Positions 40,655-48,803 of a stretch of DNA of 64,000 nt are shown here, in pieces. How positions within the stretch are numbered: the stretch's first letter is position 1; each line of letters starts with the position of its first letter. A model generated the notes under the pieces. The model ran no database searches and was not told the origin of the DNA. It saw only the letters and a program-made list of their open reading frames with translations. A program made the position numbers and the translations under genes. Source of the DNA: Kitasatospora indigofera (GTDB taxonomy: Bacteria; Actinomycetota; Actinomycetes; Streptomycetales; Streptomycetaceae); the NCBI RefSeq assembly GCF_014655955.1, contig NZ_BNBO01000013.1, positions 101,732-165,731 of the forward strand, written 5' to 3'.

Positions 40655-40660
40655 GCCCGG

Positions 40661-40683
40661 CCCGCGACGGCTCGCGTCGCGGG
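40661..40683 (+). terminator. Terminator after the SRPBCC gene
   Basis: Nine-base perfect stem CCCGCGACG / CGTCGCGGG with a five-base loop, six bases after the stop codon. Confidence 0.75.
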
Positions 40684-40734
40684 CGGGGCGAGGCGCGGCG
40701 GGGCGACACGCGGTGGTTGCTCCCGCTAGCGATG

Positions 40735-40752
40735 TGCTTGCAATTGCAAGCA
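40735..40752. promoter_or_regulatory. 18-base perfect palindrome upstream of the Xre regulator
   Basis: TGCTTGCAATTGCAAGCA is fully self-complementary and ends 20 bases before the ATG of an Xre-family regulator, in otherwise very GC-rich DNA. It is the probable autoregulatory operator. Confidence 0.8.
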
Positions 40753-40772
40753 GGGTCGGGCAGGCTGGTGCC

Positions 40773-41237
40773 ATGGCCTCACTGAACGTCGGCTCGCTGG
40801 GCGAGTACATCCGCGAGCAGCGGCGCACCGCGCAGTACTCGCTCCGACAGTTGGCGGAGGCCGCCGGCGTGTCCAACCCGTACCTCAGCCAGATCGAGCG
40901 CGGGCTGCGCAAGCCGAGTGCGGAGATCCTGCAGCAGATCGCCAAGGCGCTGCGGATCTCGGCGGAGACGCTCTACGTCCAGGCCGGGATCCTGGAGGAG
41001 CGGCGTGGTGAGGGCCTCGAACTGCGGGCCGCGATCCTGGCCGACCCCTTGATCAACGAGCAGCAGAAGCACGCGCTGCTCGCGGTCTACGACACCTTCT
41101 TGAGAGAGAACACGGCTCCGAGGGGCCCGGCCCGCAAGGGCGCGGCCCCGAAGCAGGACCAGGCCGCCGACGGGGAGCAGGACGCACCGCGGGCCGAGCA
41201 GCCGGCCGCGCAGGCCGGCCGCGACCGAGAGACCTAG
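40773..41237 (+). CDS. Xre-family regulator
   Basis: A 154-residue protein. An Xre HTH occupies residues 5-70 (LGEYIREQRRTAQYSLRQLAEAAGVSNPYLSQIERGLRKPSAEILQQIAKAL reads as four helices), then a short helical region with ADPLINEQQKHALLAVYDTF and an Ala/Gln/Glu-rich disordered tail. ATG 40773 is chosen because the longer ORF starts inside the promoter palindrome. It lies 18 bases upstream of an HBHA-like gene on the same strand, so the two form an operon. The perfect palindrome before it is the likely binding site. Confidence 0.92.
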   Translation: MASLNVGSLGEYIREQRRTAQYSLRQLAEAAGVSNPYLSQIERGLRKPSAEILQQIAKALRISAETLYVQAGILEERRGEGLELRAAILADPLINEQQKHALLAVYDTFLRENTAPRGPARKGAAPKQDQAADGEQDAPRAEQPAAQAGRDRET

Positions 41238-41255
41238 ACGCCAGGAGGACCAGCC

Positions 41256-41822
41256 ATGCCGATCACCGATGAGATCAAGAAGACCCTGAACGACCCGACC
41301 CCCCTGTACGCCCTCGCCGGCGCCGGCGACCTGGCCTACGAGAAGCTGCGGGAGGTGCCCGGCAAGGTCGAGGCGCTCGCGGCGGACCGCAAGGGCACCC
41401 AGGAACGCGCCACCGCGCGACTGCAGGAGGCCCAGGCCCGGCTGGTCGAGGCGCAGGCCAAGGTGACGGAGTCGGTCAACACCCTCCCCGCCGACCTCAA
41501 GGTGCTGCAGGAGAAGGCGCAGACCTTCGCGCTCCAGCAGGTCGGCCGCGCCGTCGAGCTGGCCGTGAAGGCCAAGGAGACGTACGACGAGCTGGCCGTC
41601 CGTGGCAAGGGCGTGGTGGACAAGGGCCGCGGCGAGGAGTCCGGCGAGCTGGCCGGCACGGCCGCCCCCGCGCAGGCCGAGGCCGAGCCGGTCGACGCCG
41701 AGATCGTCGAGGACGAGGCCGCCGAGGACGAGATCGGCGAGGACGACGCGCCCGTGGCCGACGCCGCGACGGCGGAGAAGAAGGCCCCGCGGGCGCGCCG
41801 GAGCACCGCCCCCCAGAAGTAG
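41256..41822 (+). CDS. Heparin-binding haemagglutinin (HBHA)-like coiled-coil protein
   Basis: A 188-residue protein. The N-terminus MPITDEIKKTLNDPTPLYALAGAGDLAYEKLRE matches mycobacterial HBHA, then a long coiled coil (about residues 45-125), an acidic stretch (AEIVEDEAAEDEIGEDDAP) and a short basic end (EKKAPRARRSTAPQK). In mycobacteria HBHA binds sulfated glycans and has been tied to lipid bodies; in a saprophyte it is more likely to act inside the cell on membranes or storage lipids (inference). AGGAGG site. Co-transcribed with the Xre regulator. Confidence 0.9.
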   Translation: MPITDEIKKTLNDPTPLYALAGAGDLAYEKLREVPGKVEALAADRKGTQERATARLQEAQARLVEAQAKVTESVNTLPADLKVLQEKAQTFALQQVGRAVELAVKAKETYDELAVRGKGVVDKGRGEESGELAGTAAPAQAEAEPVDAEIVEDEAAEDEIGEDDAPVADAATAEKKAPRARRSTAPQK

Positions 41823-42174
41823 TCCCGAGAGGTAGTCCCCGGAGGCGGCACCCGGAAGCACAGCCGTGGGCGGCACCCCGGATGAAGGGGGCCCCGCGCT
41901 GGACGGCTTCCGGGGCGGGTACCGCGGCAGCAGCCCCTCCGCCAGCCCGGCGTCGCGGACCTCGCGCGGTCCGCGACGGGTGAGCACCCGCCCCGGCGGG
42001 TAGGCGGAGTGGGACGGGCGCGAGCTGCCGGCCCGGCGGGTGGTACCCGCCGGGCCGGGCGGGCCGGGGCACATTCCGGTGTCTCGGTACGTTGTCACCT
42101 GAACGAGCAGGGTGGCCATGCCCCGCCGGCGGCGTCGCCGCCGCAACGGGGCGGGCCTGAGTGAGGAGACCGTA
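41823..42174. other. Intergenic region between HBHA-like and DUF2516 genes
   Basis: About 350 bases without a gene. It holds the operon terminator at 42031-42055 and, just before the DUF2516 gene, an AT-richer stretch with TACGTT (about 42087-42092) that may be a -10 box. Further left only GC-rich low-complexity sequence is seen. Confidence 0.55.
42031..42055 (+). terminator. Terminator hairpin downstream of the Xre-HBHA operon
   Basis: Eleven-base perfect stem GCCCGGCGGGT / ACCCGCCGGGC with a three-base loop. It is about 210 bases from the HBHA stop. Confidence 0.65.
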
Positions 42175-42525
42175 GTGGGCGGATTGGGCCAGGTACTGGC
42201 CTTCGACTTCCTGAACCCCTTCTGGTGGCTGGCGGTCGGAATCCTGGGGTTCAAGCTGGCCGCGCTGCTCGACGCCGCGAGCCGGCGGGAGGACGCCTAC
42301 CGGGCGGCCGACAAGAAGAGCAAGCCGTTCTGGCTGATCATCCTGGGCATCGCGTTCGGCTTCGACCTGCTGTTCGGGGCGAACTTCCTGTACAGCTTCC
42401 TGACGCTCGGCGGCCTGGTCGCCGCGATCGTCTACATGGTCGACGTCCGGCCGGCGATCAAGCAGCTGACGGACGGCCGGGGCGGGAACAACAAGCGGAA
42501 CACCGGGCCGTACGGGCCCTGGTGA
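42175..42525 (+). CDS. DUF2516-family membrane protein
   Basis: A 116-residue membrane protein with three hydrophobic segments (FWWLAVGILGFKLAALLDA, FWLIILGIAFGFDLLFGA and FLTLGGLVAAIVYMVDV) and the conserved SRREDAYRAADKKSKPFW loop of DUF2516. I prefer the GTG at 42175, six bases after GAGGAG. An ATG at 42118 would add a peculiar Arg-rich stretch (seven Arg in a row), though AGCAGGG precedes it, so the longer form is possible. Function unknown. Confidence 0.82.
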   Translation: MGGLGQVLAFDFLNPFWWLAVGILGFKLAALLDAASRREDAYRAADKKSKPFWLIILGIAFGFDLLFGANFLYSFLTLGGLVAAIVYMVDVRPAIKQLTDGRGGNNKRNTGPYGPW

Positions 42526-42555
42526 CGGTGGACCGGCCGGGATCGACGGCCGGGT

Positions 42556-42593
42556 GCGGACGGGCCGGGTGCACAGGCACCCGGCCCGTCCGC
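42556..42593. terminator. Strong bidirectional terminator
   Basis: A 17-base perfect stem GCGGACGGGCCGGGTGC / GCACCCGGCCCGTCCGC around ACAG, between converging DUF2516 and SpoIIE-type genes. Confidence 0.88.
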
Positions 42594-42668
42594 GTTCGCG
42601 TTCTCGCCCAGGGGTTCTCGCGTACGAAGGCGGCCCGCCCCGGGGGCGCCGGGGCGCCCCCGGACGGG

Positions 42669-44306
42669 TCAGCCCAGGATCAGCGGGGCGGGGTTTCGTT
42701 CGAGCAGCAGCACGGCGACGTCGTCGGTCAGCGCCCCGCCGTTGAGCTCCTCGACCTCGGCGATCGCACTGTCGACCAGCCGGCCCCGGGTGAGCCCGGC
42801 GGCCTGGTGGTCGCCGATCAGCTCGGCCAGGCCGTCCTGGCCCAACCGCCGGGAGCCGGCGCCGATCCGGCCCTCGACCAGCCCGTCGGTGTAGAGCAGC
42901 AGGCGCCAGCCCGGCCGCAGCTCCAGCCGCTGGGCCGGCCAGGCCGCCTCGCAGTCGTCGCAGGGGAGCAGCCCCAGGGCGGGGCCGGCCTGCCCGGCGG
43001 GGAGCAGCTCGGGGGTGTGGTCCGGTCCGAGCAGCAGCGGGACGGGGTGCCCGGCGAGGTAGAGCCTGGCGTGCTCCACCCCGGCGCCCTCCGCCGGGGC
43101 GCCGGCCGCTCTCGCGGTCTTCGTACCCCGGTCGGTGCCGGTGCCGGTGCCGGTGGCTGTGGCGGTCGGGCCGGCCGGGTCGTCGCCGGGCTCGATGACG
43201 AGCATGCAGAGCGTCGCGAAGATCTCGTCGCTGCGGCGCTCGTGCTCCAGCACGTGCTGAAGCGTCGTCAGCAGCTCCTCGCCGGTGAGGCCGGCGAACA
43301 CCAGGGTGCGCCACGCTATCCGCAGGGCCACCCCGAGGGCGGCTTCGTCGGGGCCGTGCCCGCAGACGTCACCGATCACCACGTGCACGGTGCCGTCGTC
43401 GGTGCGGACGGCGTCGTAGAAGTCGCCGCCGAGCAGGGCCCGGCGGCGGCCCGGGCGGTAGCGCCGGGTGAAGGCGAGCCCGGCGCCGTCGAGCAAAGGG
43501 GTGGGGAGCAGGTGGCGCTGGAGCCGGGCGTTCTCCTGCCCGCGCAGCTCGGCCTCGACCAGCCGCCGCTGCGACTCGTCGGCCCGTTTGCGCTCCACCG
43601 CGTACCGCAGGGCCCGGGCGAGCAGCGGGCCGTTGGTCTCGTGCTTGATCAGGAAGTCCTGGGCGCCGGCCGCGACGGCGGCGGCCCCCAGTTCGGCGCC
43701 GGCGGCGTCGGTGAGCACCACCACGGCGGTCTGCGGGGCCCGGCGCAGCAGCTCGCGCAGCCCGTCCAGGCCGTCGGCCGACTCCCCGGCCCCCGCCCTG
43801 GCCGTCGCGAGGTGGCCGTGCTCCGGCCGGTCATGGCCCGCGGCGGTGCCGTCCGGGCGGGCCGGGGTGAGGGCCGGCCGTCCGGTGGGGGCGGCGAGGT
43901 CGAGGAGCACGCAGCCGAAGTCGGTGCCGCGGGTGCGGCCCCGGCGGGTCCACGGCGGAGGCGGCGCCAGCAGGTCGACGGCGTGGTCGAGGCTGTGCGC
44001 CCAGTGGATCTCGAAGGACGCGCCGCTGCCGGCCACTGCGGCCTTGATCAGCTCGGCGTCCGAGGCGTCGTCCTCGATCACCAGCACCTTGAGGGGGGCG
44101 GCCTCCACCGCGGCCGGGCGGCCGGCCGGAGCACTGTCCTGGGCGGGAGTGCCGCGCGGGTGCGGTATCGGCGCGGCGGCCACGGTGGTGGGTGCCGGCC
44201 GCTCCTCGCGGACCGTCCGGCTGCGGGCACGGCCGTCACGGGCACCCGTGAGGGCGCCCGGCGGGTCACCGGCGCCAGGTGCCCGCCCGTCTCCCGTTGC
44301 GGGCAT
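42669..44306 (-). CDS. Response-regulator receiver fused to SpoIIE-type PP2C phosphatase
   Basis: A 545-residue protein. After a Pro/Ala-rich N-terminus, a receiver domain begins at KVLVIEDDASDAELIKAA (about residue 73), with its phospho-acceptor region in FGCVLLDLAAP and the terminal TDAAGAELGAAAVAAGAQDFLIKHE. A coiled linker (ERKRADESQRRLVEAELRGQ) leads to a SpoIIE/PP2C domain with GGDFYDAVR, VIGDVCGHGPDEAAL and TDGLVEGR, whose acidic residues bind metals. Such fusions (RsbU/RssB-like) dephosphorylate anti-anti-sigma factors. A Thr/Gly repeat (TATATGTGTGTD) splits the phosphatase domain. ATG 44306 with GGGAGG upstream. Confidence 0.92.
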   Translation of the reverse strand: MPATGDGRAPGAGDPPGALTGARDGRARSRTVREERPAPTTVAAAPIPHPRGTPAQDSAPAGRPAAVEAAPLKVLVIEDDASDAELIKAAVAGSGASFEIHWAHSLDHAVDLLAPPPPWTRRGRTRGTDFGCVLLDLAAPTGRPALTPARPDGTAAGHDRPEHGHLATARAGAGESADGLDGLRELLRRAPQTAVVVLTDAAGAELGAAAVAAGAQDFLIKHETNGPLLARALRYAVERKRADESQRRLVEAELRGQENARLQRHLLPTPLLDGAGLAFTRRYRPGRRRALLGGDFYDAVRTDDGTVHVVIGDVCGHGPDEAALGVALRIAWRTLVFAGLTGEELLTTLQHVLEHERRSDEIFATLCMLVIEPGDDPAGPTATATGTGTGTDRGTKTARAAGAPAEGAGVEHARLYLAGHPVPLLLGPDHTPELLPAGQAGPALGLLPCDDCEAAWPAQRLELRPGWRLLLYTDGLVEGRIGAGSRRLGQDGLAELIGDHQAAGLTRGRLVDSAIAEVEELNGGALTDDVAVLLLERNPAPLILG

Positions 44307-44533
44307 CGGTCGATCCTCCCTTTCCCCGACTGGGCAACGGTCGGCGTCCGTGCGCAGTGCCCGCCTGGCACCGCGTGTCGGGGAACTTCTCGCGACCATA
44401 ACGTGATCTCCGGGGATTTCTGTGGCTCGTCGGCTTCGGTGTGGCTATCGCCACGCCGGTGCCGGCTCGTCCGGATAGCGTGAATGAGGTGGGCGGCCCG
44501 GCGAATCCGGGCCCGGGACGGGAGGATGACGCG

Positions 44534-45121
44534 GTGACACGGATCACGCTGATCGAGGGTGACATCACCGAACAGCAGGTGGACGTGGTGGTGAACGCCG
44601 CGAACTCCTCGCTCCTGGGTGGAGGCGGCGTCGACGGCGCCATCCACCGCAAGGGCGGGCCCGAGATCCTGGCGGAGTGCCGGGCACTGCGGGCCTCCCA
44701 CTACGGCAAGGGCCTGCAGACCGGCAGGGCGGTCGCGACGACGGCCGGGCGGCTGCCGGCCCGCTGGGTGGTGCACACCGTGGGGCCGGTGTACCTGGCC
44801 GAGGACTACGAACGACGGGCTGAGCTGCTGGCCTCCTGCTATCGGGAGTCGCTGCGGGTGGCGGCGGAGCTGGGTGCGCGGACGGTGGCCTTCCCCGCGG
44901 TGTCGGCCGGCGTCTTCGGCTGGCCGCTGGACGACGCGGCCCGGATCGCGCTCGCCGCGGTGGCGGGCGCGGCGCTCGCGCCGCGGACGGAGGAAGAGGG
45001 AGTGGAGGAGGGACGGGAGAAGGATGCGGACGCGCCGGCGGAGGTGCGGTTCGTCCTGTTCGGGGCGGAGTCTTACGCGGCGTTCGACCGGGCGTTGCGG
45101 GCGCTGGAGCAGCGGGGCTGA
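44534..45121 (+). CDS. Macro-domain protein, MacroD/YmdB-type O-acetyl-ADP-ribose deacetylase
   Basis: A 195-residue macro domain. ITLIEGDITEQQVDVVVNAANSSLLGGGGVDGAIHRKGG carries the catalytic Asn and Asp of the MacroD class, and FPAVSAGVFGWPLDDAARIAL the second phosphate loop. It should hydrolyse O-acetyl-ADP-ribose or mono-ADP-ribosylated Asp/Glu. An acidic insert (EEEGVEEGREKDADAPAE) near residue 160 is unusual. GTG start with GGAGGA upstream. It is divergent from the SpoIIE-type gene. This is the second macro protein in the window, of a different class from that at 28459. Confidence 0.92.
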   Translation: MTRITLIEGDITEQQVDVVVNAANSSLLGGGGVDGAIHRKGGPEILAECRALRASHYGKGLQTGRAVATTAGRLPARWVVHTVGPVYLAEDYERRAELLASCYRESLRVAAELGARTVAFPAVSAGVFGWPLDDAARIALAAVAGAALAPRTEEEGVEEGREKDADAPAEVRFVLFGAESYAAFDRALRALEQRG

Positions 45122-45455
45122 CGGCAGGGAGGCGGCGGGGCGGGTGCGACGGCGTGGTGCGGGCACCGGGCTGGGCGCGCCGACCCGGGCACGGCGGCGG
45201 GCACGGGGTGGCGGTGCTGCGGCAGGACCTGCCGCAGCGGAGGCGCCGGCCCGGGGCCGGACCGACTGACCCCATGGTGGCGTGACGGGACGTCAACACG
45301 CCAGAGCAATTCGATAACTCGTTCGAGTGAATCGCCGCGGTCGCTCACCAGCCCCGCGACCGAGGCACCCGCTGAAGCACCCGCCGCGCCGTCCGCCGCG
45401 GCAGCCGCCGGCCCTGCCCCTCTCGCCCGGGCGGCTCCGGCCCGGTCCCGACCCG
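45122..45455. other. Convergent gap between macro protein and methyltransferase, with an orphan palindrome
   Basis: No ORF is convincing here. The region contains an AT-richer island (about 45290-45335) with an imperfect palindrome at 45312-45334, although no gene start lies near it on either strand. The rest is GC-rich. Confidence 0.6.
45312..45334. promoter_or_regulatory. Orphan palindrome in a convergent intergenic region
   Basis: CGAT-A-ACTCG-TT-CGAGT-GA-ATCG, nested inverted repeats. It does not match the actinobacterial LexA box on both arms, nor parS. It may belong to an unannotated small RNA or be a structural site. Confidence 0.4.
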
Positions 45456-46286
45456 CTACGGCGCCAGCGCCGTCCAGGGCACGGTGACCTCCCCCTGCCG
45501 CCACCGGCCGCGCGCGTCGACCAGTGGCCAGCTGCCGCCCAGCGCCGTGCACGCGGCCACCCAGCGCTGCCGGGCACCGAAGGCCCCGTAGGGTGCGGCG
45601 GCCGCCCAGGCTCGGTCGAAGTCGGCCAGGAAGGCGTGCACCGGCCGGCCGGGCACGTTGTGGTGGATCAGCGCCTTCGGGAGTCGTTCGGCCAGGTCGG
45701 AGGGCTGCCCCAGGCCGCCGAGGCGCGCCGCGAAGGTGACCGTCCGGGGGCCCTCGGGGCCGATCGCGACCCAGACGTGCCGCCGCCCGATCTCGTCGCA
45801 GGTGCCCTCGACCAGCAAGCCGTCCGGCGCCAGCCGCCCGCGCAGCCGGTCCCAGACGGCGGCCACCGCCGACTCCTCGTACTGCCGCAGCACGTTCGCC
45901 GCCCGGATCAGCTGCGCCGGCGCGCCGCCGTCCAGCGGCACCTCGAAGCCCCCGCGCCGGAAGGTCAGCAGCGGCGGCAGCGCGTACGGGAGCGCCGCCG
46001 CGACCCGCTCCGGCTCGATCTCGATCCCCACCACCCGGACGTCCGCCCGGACGGCCCGCAGCCGGGCGGACAGCTCGACCGCCGTCCACGGCGCGGCCCC
46101 GTACCCCAGGTCGACCGCCACCGGCGGCCGCTCGGGCGCGCGCAGCGCCGGGCCCAGGGTGTGGGCGATCCAGCGGTCCATCCGCCGCAGCCGGTTGGTG
46201 TTGGTGGTCCCGCGGGTGACCGTTCCGACCGGCCGGGCCGCCCGGCCCCGGGCCGACGGAGGTGCGGGATCGAAGGAGGCGGCCAT
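45456..46286 (-). CDS. Class I SAM-dependent methyltransferase
   Basis: A 276-residue protein. The SAM-binding motif I is [21 protein letters not shown] (about residues 58-78), with the acidic end of β2 in [11 protein letters not shown] and a motif near [14 protein letters not shown]. The substrate cannot be read from the sequence. It diverges from mshA and the two share a 390-base upstream region. No clear ribosome site; the ATG at 46286 gives a Pro/Arg-rich N-terminus, and a start at the internal [15 protein letters not shown] is possible. Confidence 0.88.
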   Translation of the reverse strand: MAASFDPAPPSARGRAARPVGTVTRGTTNTNRLRRMDRWIAHTLGPALRAPERPPVAVDLGYGAAPWTAVELSARLRAVRADVRVVGIEIEPERVAAALPYALPPLLTFRRGGFEVPLDGGAPAQLIRAANVLRQYEESAVAAVWDRLRGRLAPDGLLVEGTCDEIGRRHVWVAIGPEGPRTVTFAARLGGLGQPSDLAERLPKALIHHNVPGRPVHAFLADFDRAWAAAAPYGAFGARQRWVAACTALGGSWPLVDARGRWRQGEVTVPWTALAP

Positions 46287-46675
46287 CCCAGCAGGGTACG
46301 CGCAGCCCCCGGGCGGATCTCATGGAGCGGGCGGGAATGCGGGCCGGAGGCCCGTGGTTGGCACACTGGTGGCGACGTGCGCCCGGTCGGCCCCACGGCC
46401 GGGCAGACGCCGCCGACCGGTGTGCGCGAGCCCGCGCGCACCGCCGCGCCCGCGGAGCGGTGGCCCGAGCCAGGGCGGCCGGCCCGGGGGAGCGGCGAGG
46501 CGGAACCGGTGGGGTACGGCGGTGCGGCGGTCCCGCGCCGCGCGGTACGACCGGCCGCCGCGGCGCAGCGGTGGCACGGGGGGATCGCCGCGACCGGGCG
46601 GCGGTACGCGGCAGCGTCGCCGCGGCACGGCAGTGGCAGCAGGAAGTGGGGGAGCACAGAGGAGGCTTCAGCCAG
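46287..46675. other. Upstream region of mshA with sigma-R promoter and leader ORF
   Basis: About 390 bases between divergent methyltransferase and mshA. It holds a sigma-R type promoter at 46334-46359 and a possible 100-codon leader ORF (46377-46679) whose stop overlaps the chosen mshA start. No other clear element is seen. Confidence 0.65.
46334..46359 (+). promoter_or_regulatory. Sigma-R-type promoter upstream of mshA
   Basis: GGAAT (46334-46338), an 18-base spacer and GTT (46357-46359) is an exact match to the GGAAT-N18-GTT form of sigma-R promoters of streptomycetes. mshA is known to belong to the sigma-R thiol-stress regulon in S. coelicolor. The transcript would begin near 46366. Confidence 0.8.
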
Positions 46676-46679
46676 GTGA
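46377..46679 (+). CDS. Possible leader ORF overlapping the mshA start
   Basis: A 100-codon frame starting at GTG about 11 bases past the inferred sigma-R transcription start. It ends at TGA 46677-46679 which overlaps the mshA GTG (46676) as GTGA. Composition is Pro/Ala/Arg-rich with no domain, and third-position GC is high. The position and coupling speak for translation, the composition against a folded protein. It could be a regulatory leader, or chance in GC-rich DNA. Confidence 0.3.
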   Translation: MRPVGPTAGQTPPTGVREPARTAAPAERWPEPGRPARGSGEAEPVGYGGAAVPRRAVRPAAAAQRWHGGIAATGRRYAAASPRHGSGSRKWGSTEEASAR

Positions 46680-48040
46680 TCCAGGACCCCGTCCGTTCGG
46701 TTCGTCGTGTCCAGGGCCAGCCAGGCCGCGGCCGTCTGCAGACCTTGGTCGGCGGCAGGTCGCGCCGGCCACGCCGGATAGCCATGCTGAGCGTGCACAC
46801 CTCGCCCCTGCACCAGCCCGGCACCGGTGACGCGGGCGGGATGAACGTCTACATCGTCGAGCTGGCCAAGCGCCTCGCCGAGCTCAACATCGAGGTGGAG
46901 GTGTTCACCCGGGCGGTCTGCTCGGACGACGCCCCCACCGTCGAGCTGGCCCCGGGCGTGCTGGTGCGGCACGTCACCGCCGGGCCGTACGAGGGCCTGA
47001 TCAAGGAGGACCTGCCGGCCCAGCTGTGCGCCTTCACCCACGGCGTGCTGCGGACCGAGGCCGGTCACCGCCCCGGGCACTACGACCTCGTCCACTCGCA
47101 CTACTGGCTCTCCGGCCAGGTCGGCTGGCTGGCCGCGCAGCGCTGGGGCGTGCCACTGGTGCACACCATGCACACCATGGCCAAGGTCAAGAACGCCGCG
47201 CTGGCCGAGGGCGACAGCCCCGAGCCGCCGGCCCGGGTGATCGGCGAGACGCAGGTGGTCGAGGCAGCCGACCGGCTGATCGCCAACACCGCCGAGGAGG
47301 CGGCCGAGCTGGCCCTGCACTACGCCGCCCGGCCCGACCAGCTCGCGGTCGTCCACCCCGGCGTCAACCTCGACGTCTTCCGCCCGGGCGACCAGGCGGC
47401 CGCCAGGGCCCGGCTGGGCCTCCCGCAGGACGCCGCGGTGCTGCTGTTCGCCGGCCGGATCCAGCCGCTGAAGGCCCCGGACGTCCTGCTGCGCGCGGTC
47501 GCGGTGCTGCTCGACCGGCAGCCCGGGCTGCGCGAGCACCTGGTGGTCCCGATCGTCGGCGGCCCCTCCGGCAGCGGGCTCGCCAAGCCGGAGAGCCTGC
47601 ACAAGCTGGCCGCCGAGCTCGGCATCAGCGACGTGGTCCGGTTCCATCCGCCGGTCGGGCAGGACCGCCTCGCCGACTGGTACCGCGCCGCGACGGCGCT
47701 GGTGATGCCCTCGTACAGCGAGTCCTTCGGCCTGGTCGCCCTGGAGGCGCAGGCCTGCGGGACGCCCGTGGTGGCCGCGGCCGTCGGCGGCCTGCCGGTG
47801 GCCGTCCGCGACGGCGTGACGGGCACCCTGGTGGCCGGGCACGACCCCGGGGACTGGGCCCGGGCACTGGCGCCCTACGCCACCGAGCCCGGCCTGGTCC
47901 GTGACCGGGGCCGGGCCGCCGCCCGGCACGCCGCCGAGTTCGGCTGGGGCGCCGCCGCCGCCGGCACCGCCGAGGTGTACGCGGGAACCCTGAGCCGGCC
48001 CGCCGGCCGGCTCACCGGCTCCCGCCTGCGGCTGGCCTGA
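46676..48040 (+). CDS. mshA: D-inositol-3-phosphate glycosyltransferase MshA
   Basis: A 454-residue GT4-family enzyme that transfers N-acetylglucosamine from UDP-GlcNAc to inositol-3-phosphate, the first step of mycothiol synthesis. Characteristic blocks are [70 protein letters not shown] and [22 protein letters not shown], with the EX7E-type pair binding the nucleotide sugar. The start is GTG 46676, ten bases after GGAGG; further upstream the frame is open but Arg-rich and not family-like. A sigma-R promoter lies 310 bases upstream. It is followed by a YbjN gene. Confidence 0.95.
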   Translation: MIQDPVRSVRRVQGQPGRGRLQTLVGGRSRRPRRIAMLSVHTSPLHQPGTGDAGGMNVYIVELAKRLAELNIEVEVFTRAVCSDDAPTVELAPGVLVRHVTAGPYEGLIKEDLPAQLCAFTHGVLRTEAGHRPGHYDLVHSHYWLSGQVGWLAAQRWGVPLVHTMHTMAKVKNAALAEGDSPEPPARVIGETQVVEAADRLIANTAEEAAELALHYAARPDQLAVVHPGVNLDVFRPGDQAAARARLGLPQDAAVLLFAGRIQPLKAPDVLLRAVAVLLDRQPGLREHLVVPIVGGPSGSGLAKPESLHKLAAELGISDVVRFHPPVGQDRLADWYRAATALVMPSYSESFGLVALEAQACGTPVVAAAVGGLPVAVRDGVTGTLVAGHDPGDWARALAPYATEPGLVRDRGRAAARHAAEFGWGAAAAGTAEVYAGTLSRPAGRLTGSRLRLA

Positions 48041-48224
48041 CCCTCGGCGAGGGCGCCCGGGGTGCCCGCGCGGCCCGGGGGCCCGGCGCCCTGGCGGGCC
48101 GCTGCGGGCGGCCGCCCGCCCCGGCGCCGCGCCGGCCGCCCGCCCCGGCCCGTCCGGCCGCGCACCGGGGCCGCGCGGTGACCGTTGCTGCGCACCGGCG
48201 GTACCGGCGAGTAACGTCACCCCC

Positions 48225-48785
48225 ATGGCAATCCGCACCAAGGACGAGGCCCTGACCCTCCTGCGTACCGCCCTGGACGAAGCCGGGGTGGCCTGGGAGC
48301 CCGCCGCCACCGACCCGTTCACGCTGGTCGCGACGCTGCCGGGGACCCGCAAACTGAGCACCGCCTGCGCGCTGCGGGTCGGCGACCACACGCTCTCCGT
48401 GAACGCCTTCGTGATCCGCCGCCCGGACGAGAACCACGAAGGCGTCTACCGCTGGCTGCTGGAGCGCAACACCAAGCTCTACGGGGTCGCGTACGCGATC
48501 GACGCGCTCGGGGACGTCTACCTCGCCGGCCGGCTGCCGCTGGAGGCGCTGACCCCCGAATCGGTGGACCGCCTGCTCGGCACGGTCCTGCAGAGCGCCG
48601 ACGAGCCGTTCAACACCCTGCTGGAACTCGGCTTCGCCTCCGCGATCCGCCGCGAGTGGGAGTGGCGCACCAAGCGCGGTGAGTCGACCCGGAACCTCGA
48701 CGCCTTCGCCCACCTCGCCGGCCCCGCCGCGGGCCGGCCGGCCGCCGGCGACGCGGCGCCGGCCGAGGGCCCGGCCCCGGCCTGA
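48225..48785 (+). CDS. YbjN-domain protein
   Basis: A 186-residue YbjN family protein: LLRTALDEAGVAWEPAATDPFTLVATLPGTRKLSTACALRVGDHTLSVNAFVIRRPDENHEGVYRWLLERN is the core, followed by DVYLAGRLPLEALTPESVDRLLG. The fold is related to type III chaperones and the function is unknown, perhaps sensory. The tail is Ala/Gly/Pro-rich. The ATG is seven bases past a TAACGT box (48212-48217), so the transcript may be leaderless. The position after mshA is conserved in streptomycetes. Confidence 0.93.
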   Translation: MAIRTKDEALTLLRTALDEAGVAWEPAATDPFTLVATLPGTRKLSTACALRVGDHTLSVNAFVIRRPDENHEGVYRWLLERNTKLYGVAYAIDALGDVYLAGRLPLEALTPESVDRLLGTVLQSADEPFNTLLELGFASAIRREWEWRTKRGESTRNLDAFAHLAGPAAGRPAAGDAAPAEGPAPA

Positions 48786-48803
48786 GCCCGGGCCCGTCGG
48801 GCC

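Noticed and set aside
45312..45334. LexA (SOS) box
   Set aside because: Only one half site fits CGAAC-N4-GTTCG; the other arm reads TATCG. No SOS-type gene is downstream.
46320..46628. A 102-codon minus-strand ORF between the methyltransferase and mshA
   Set aside because: Pro/Arg-rich shadow frame without ribosome site, antisense to the sigma-R promoter and leader.
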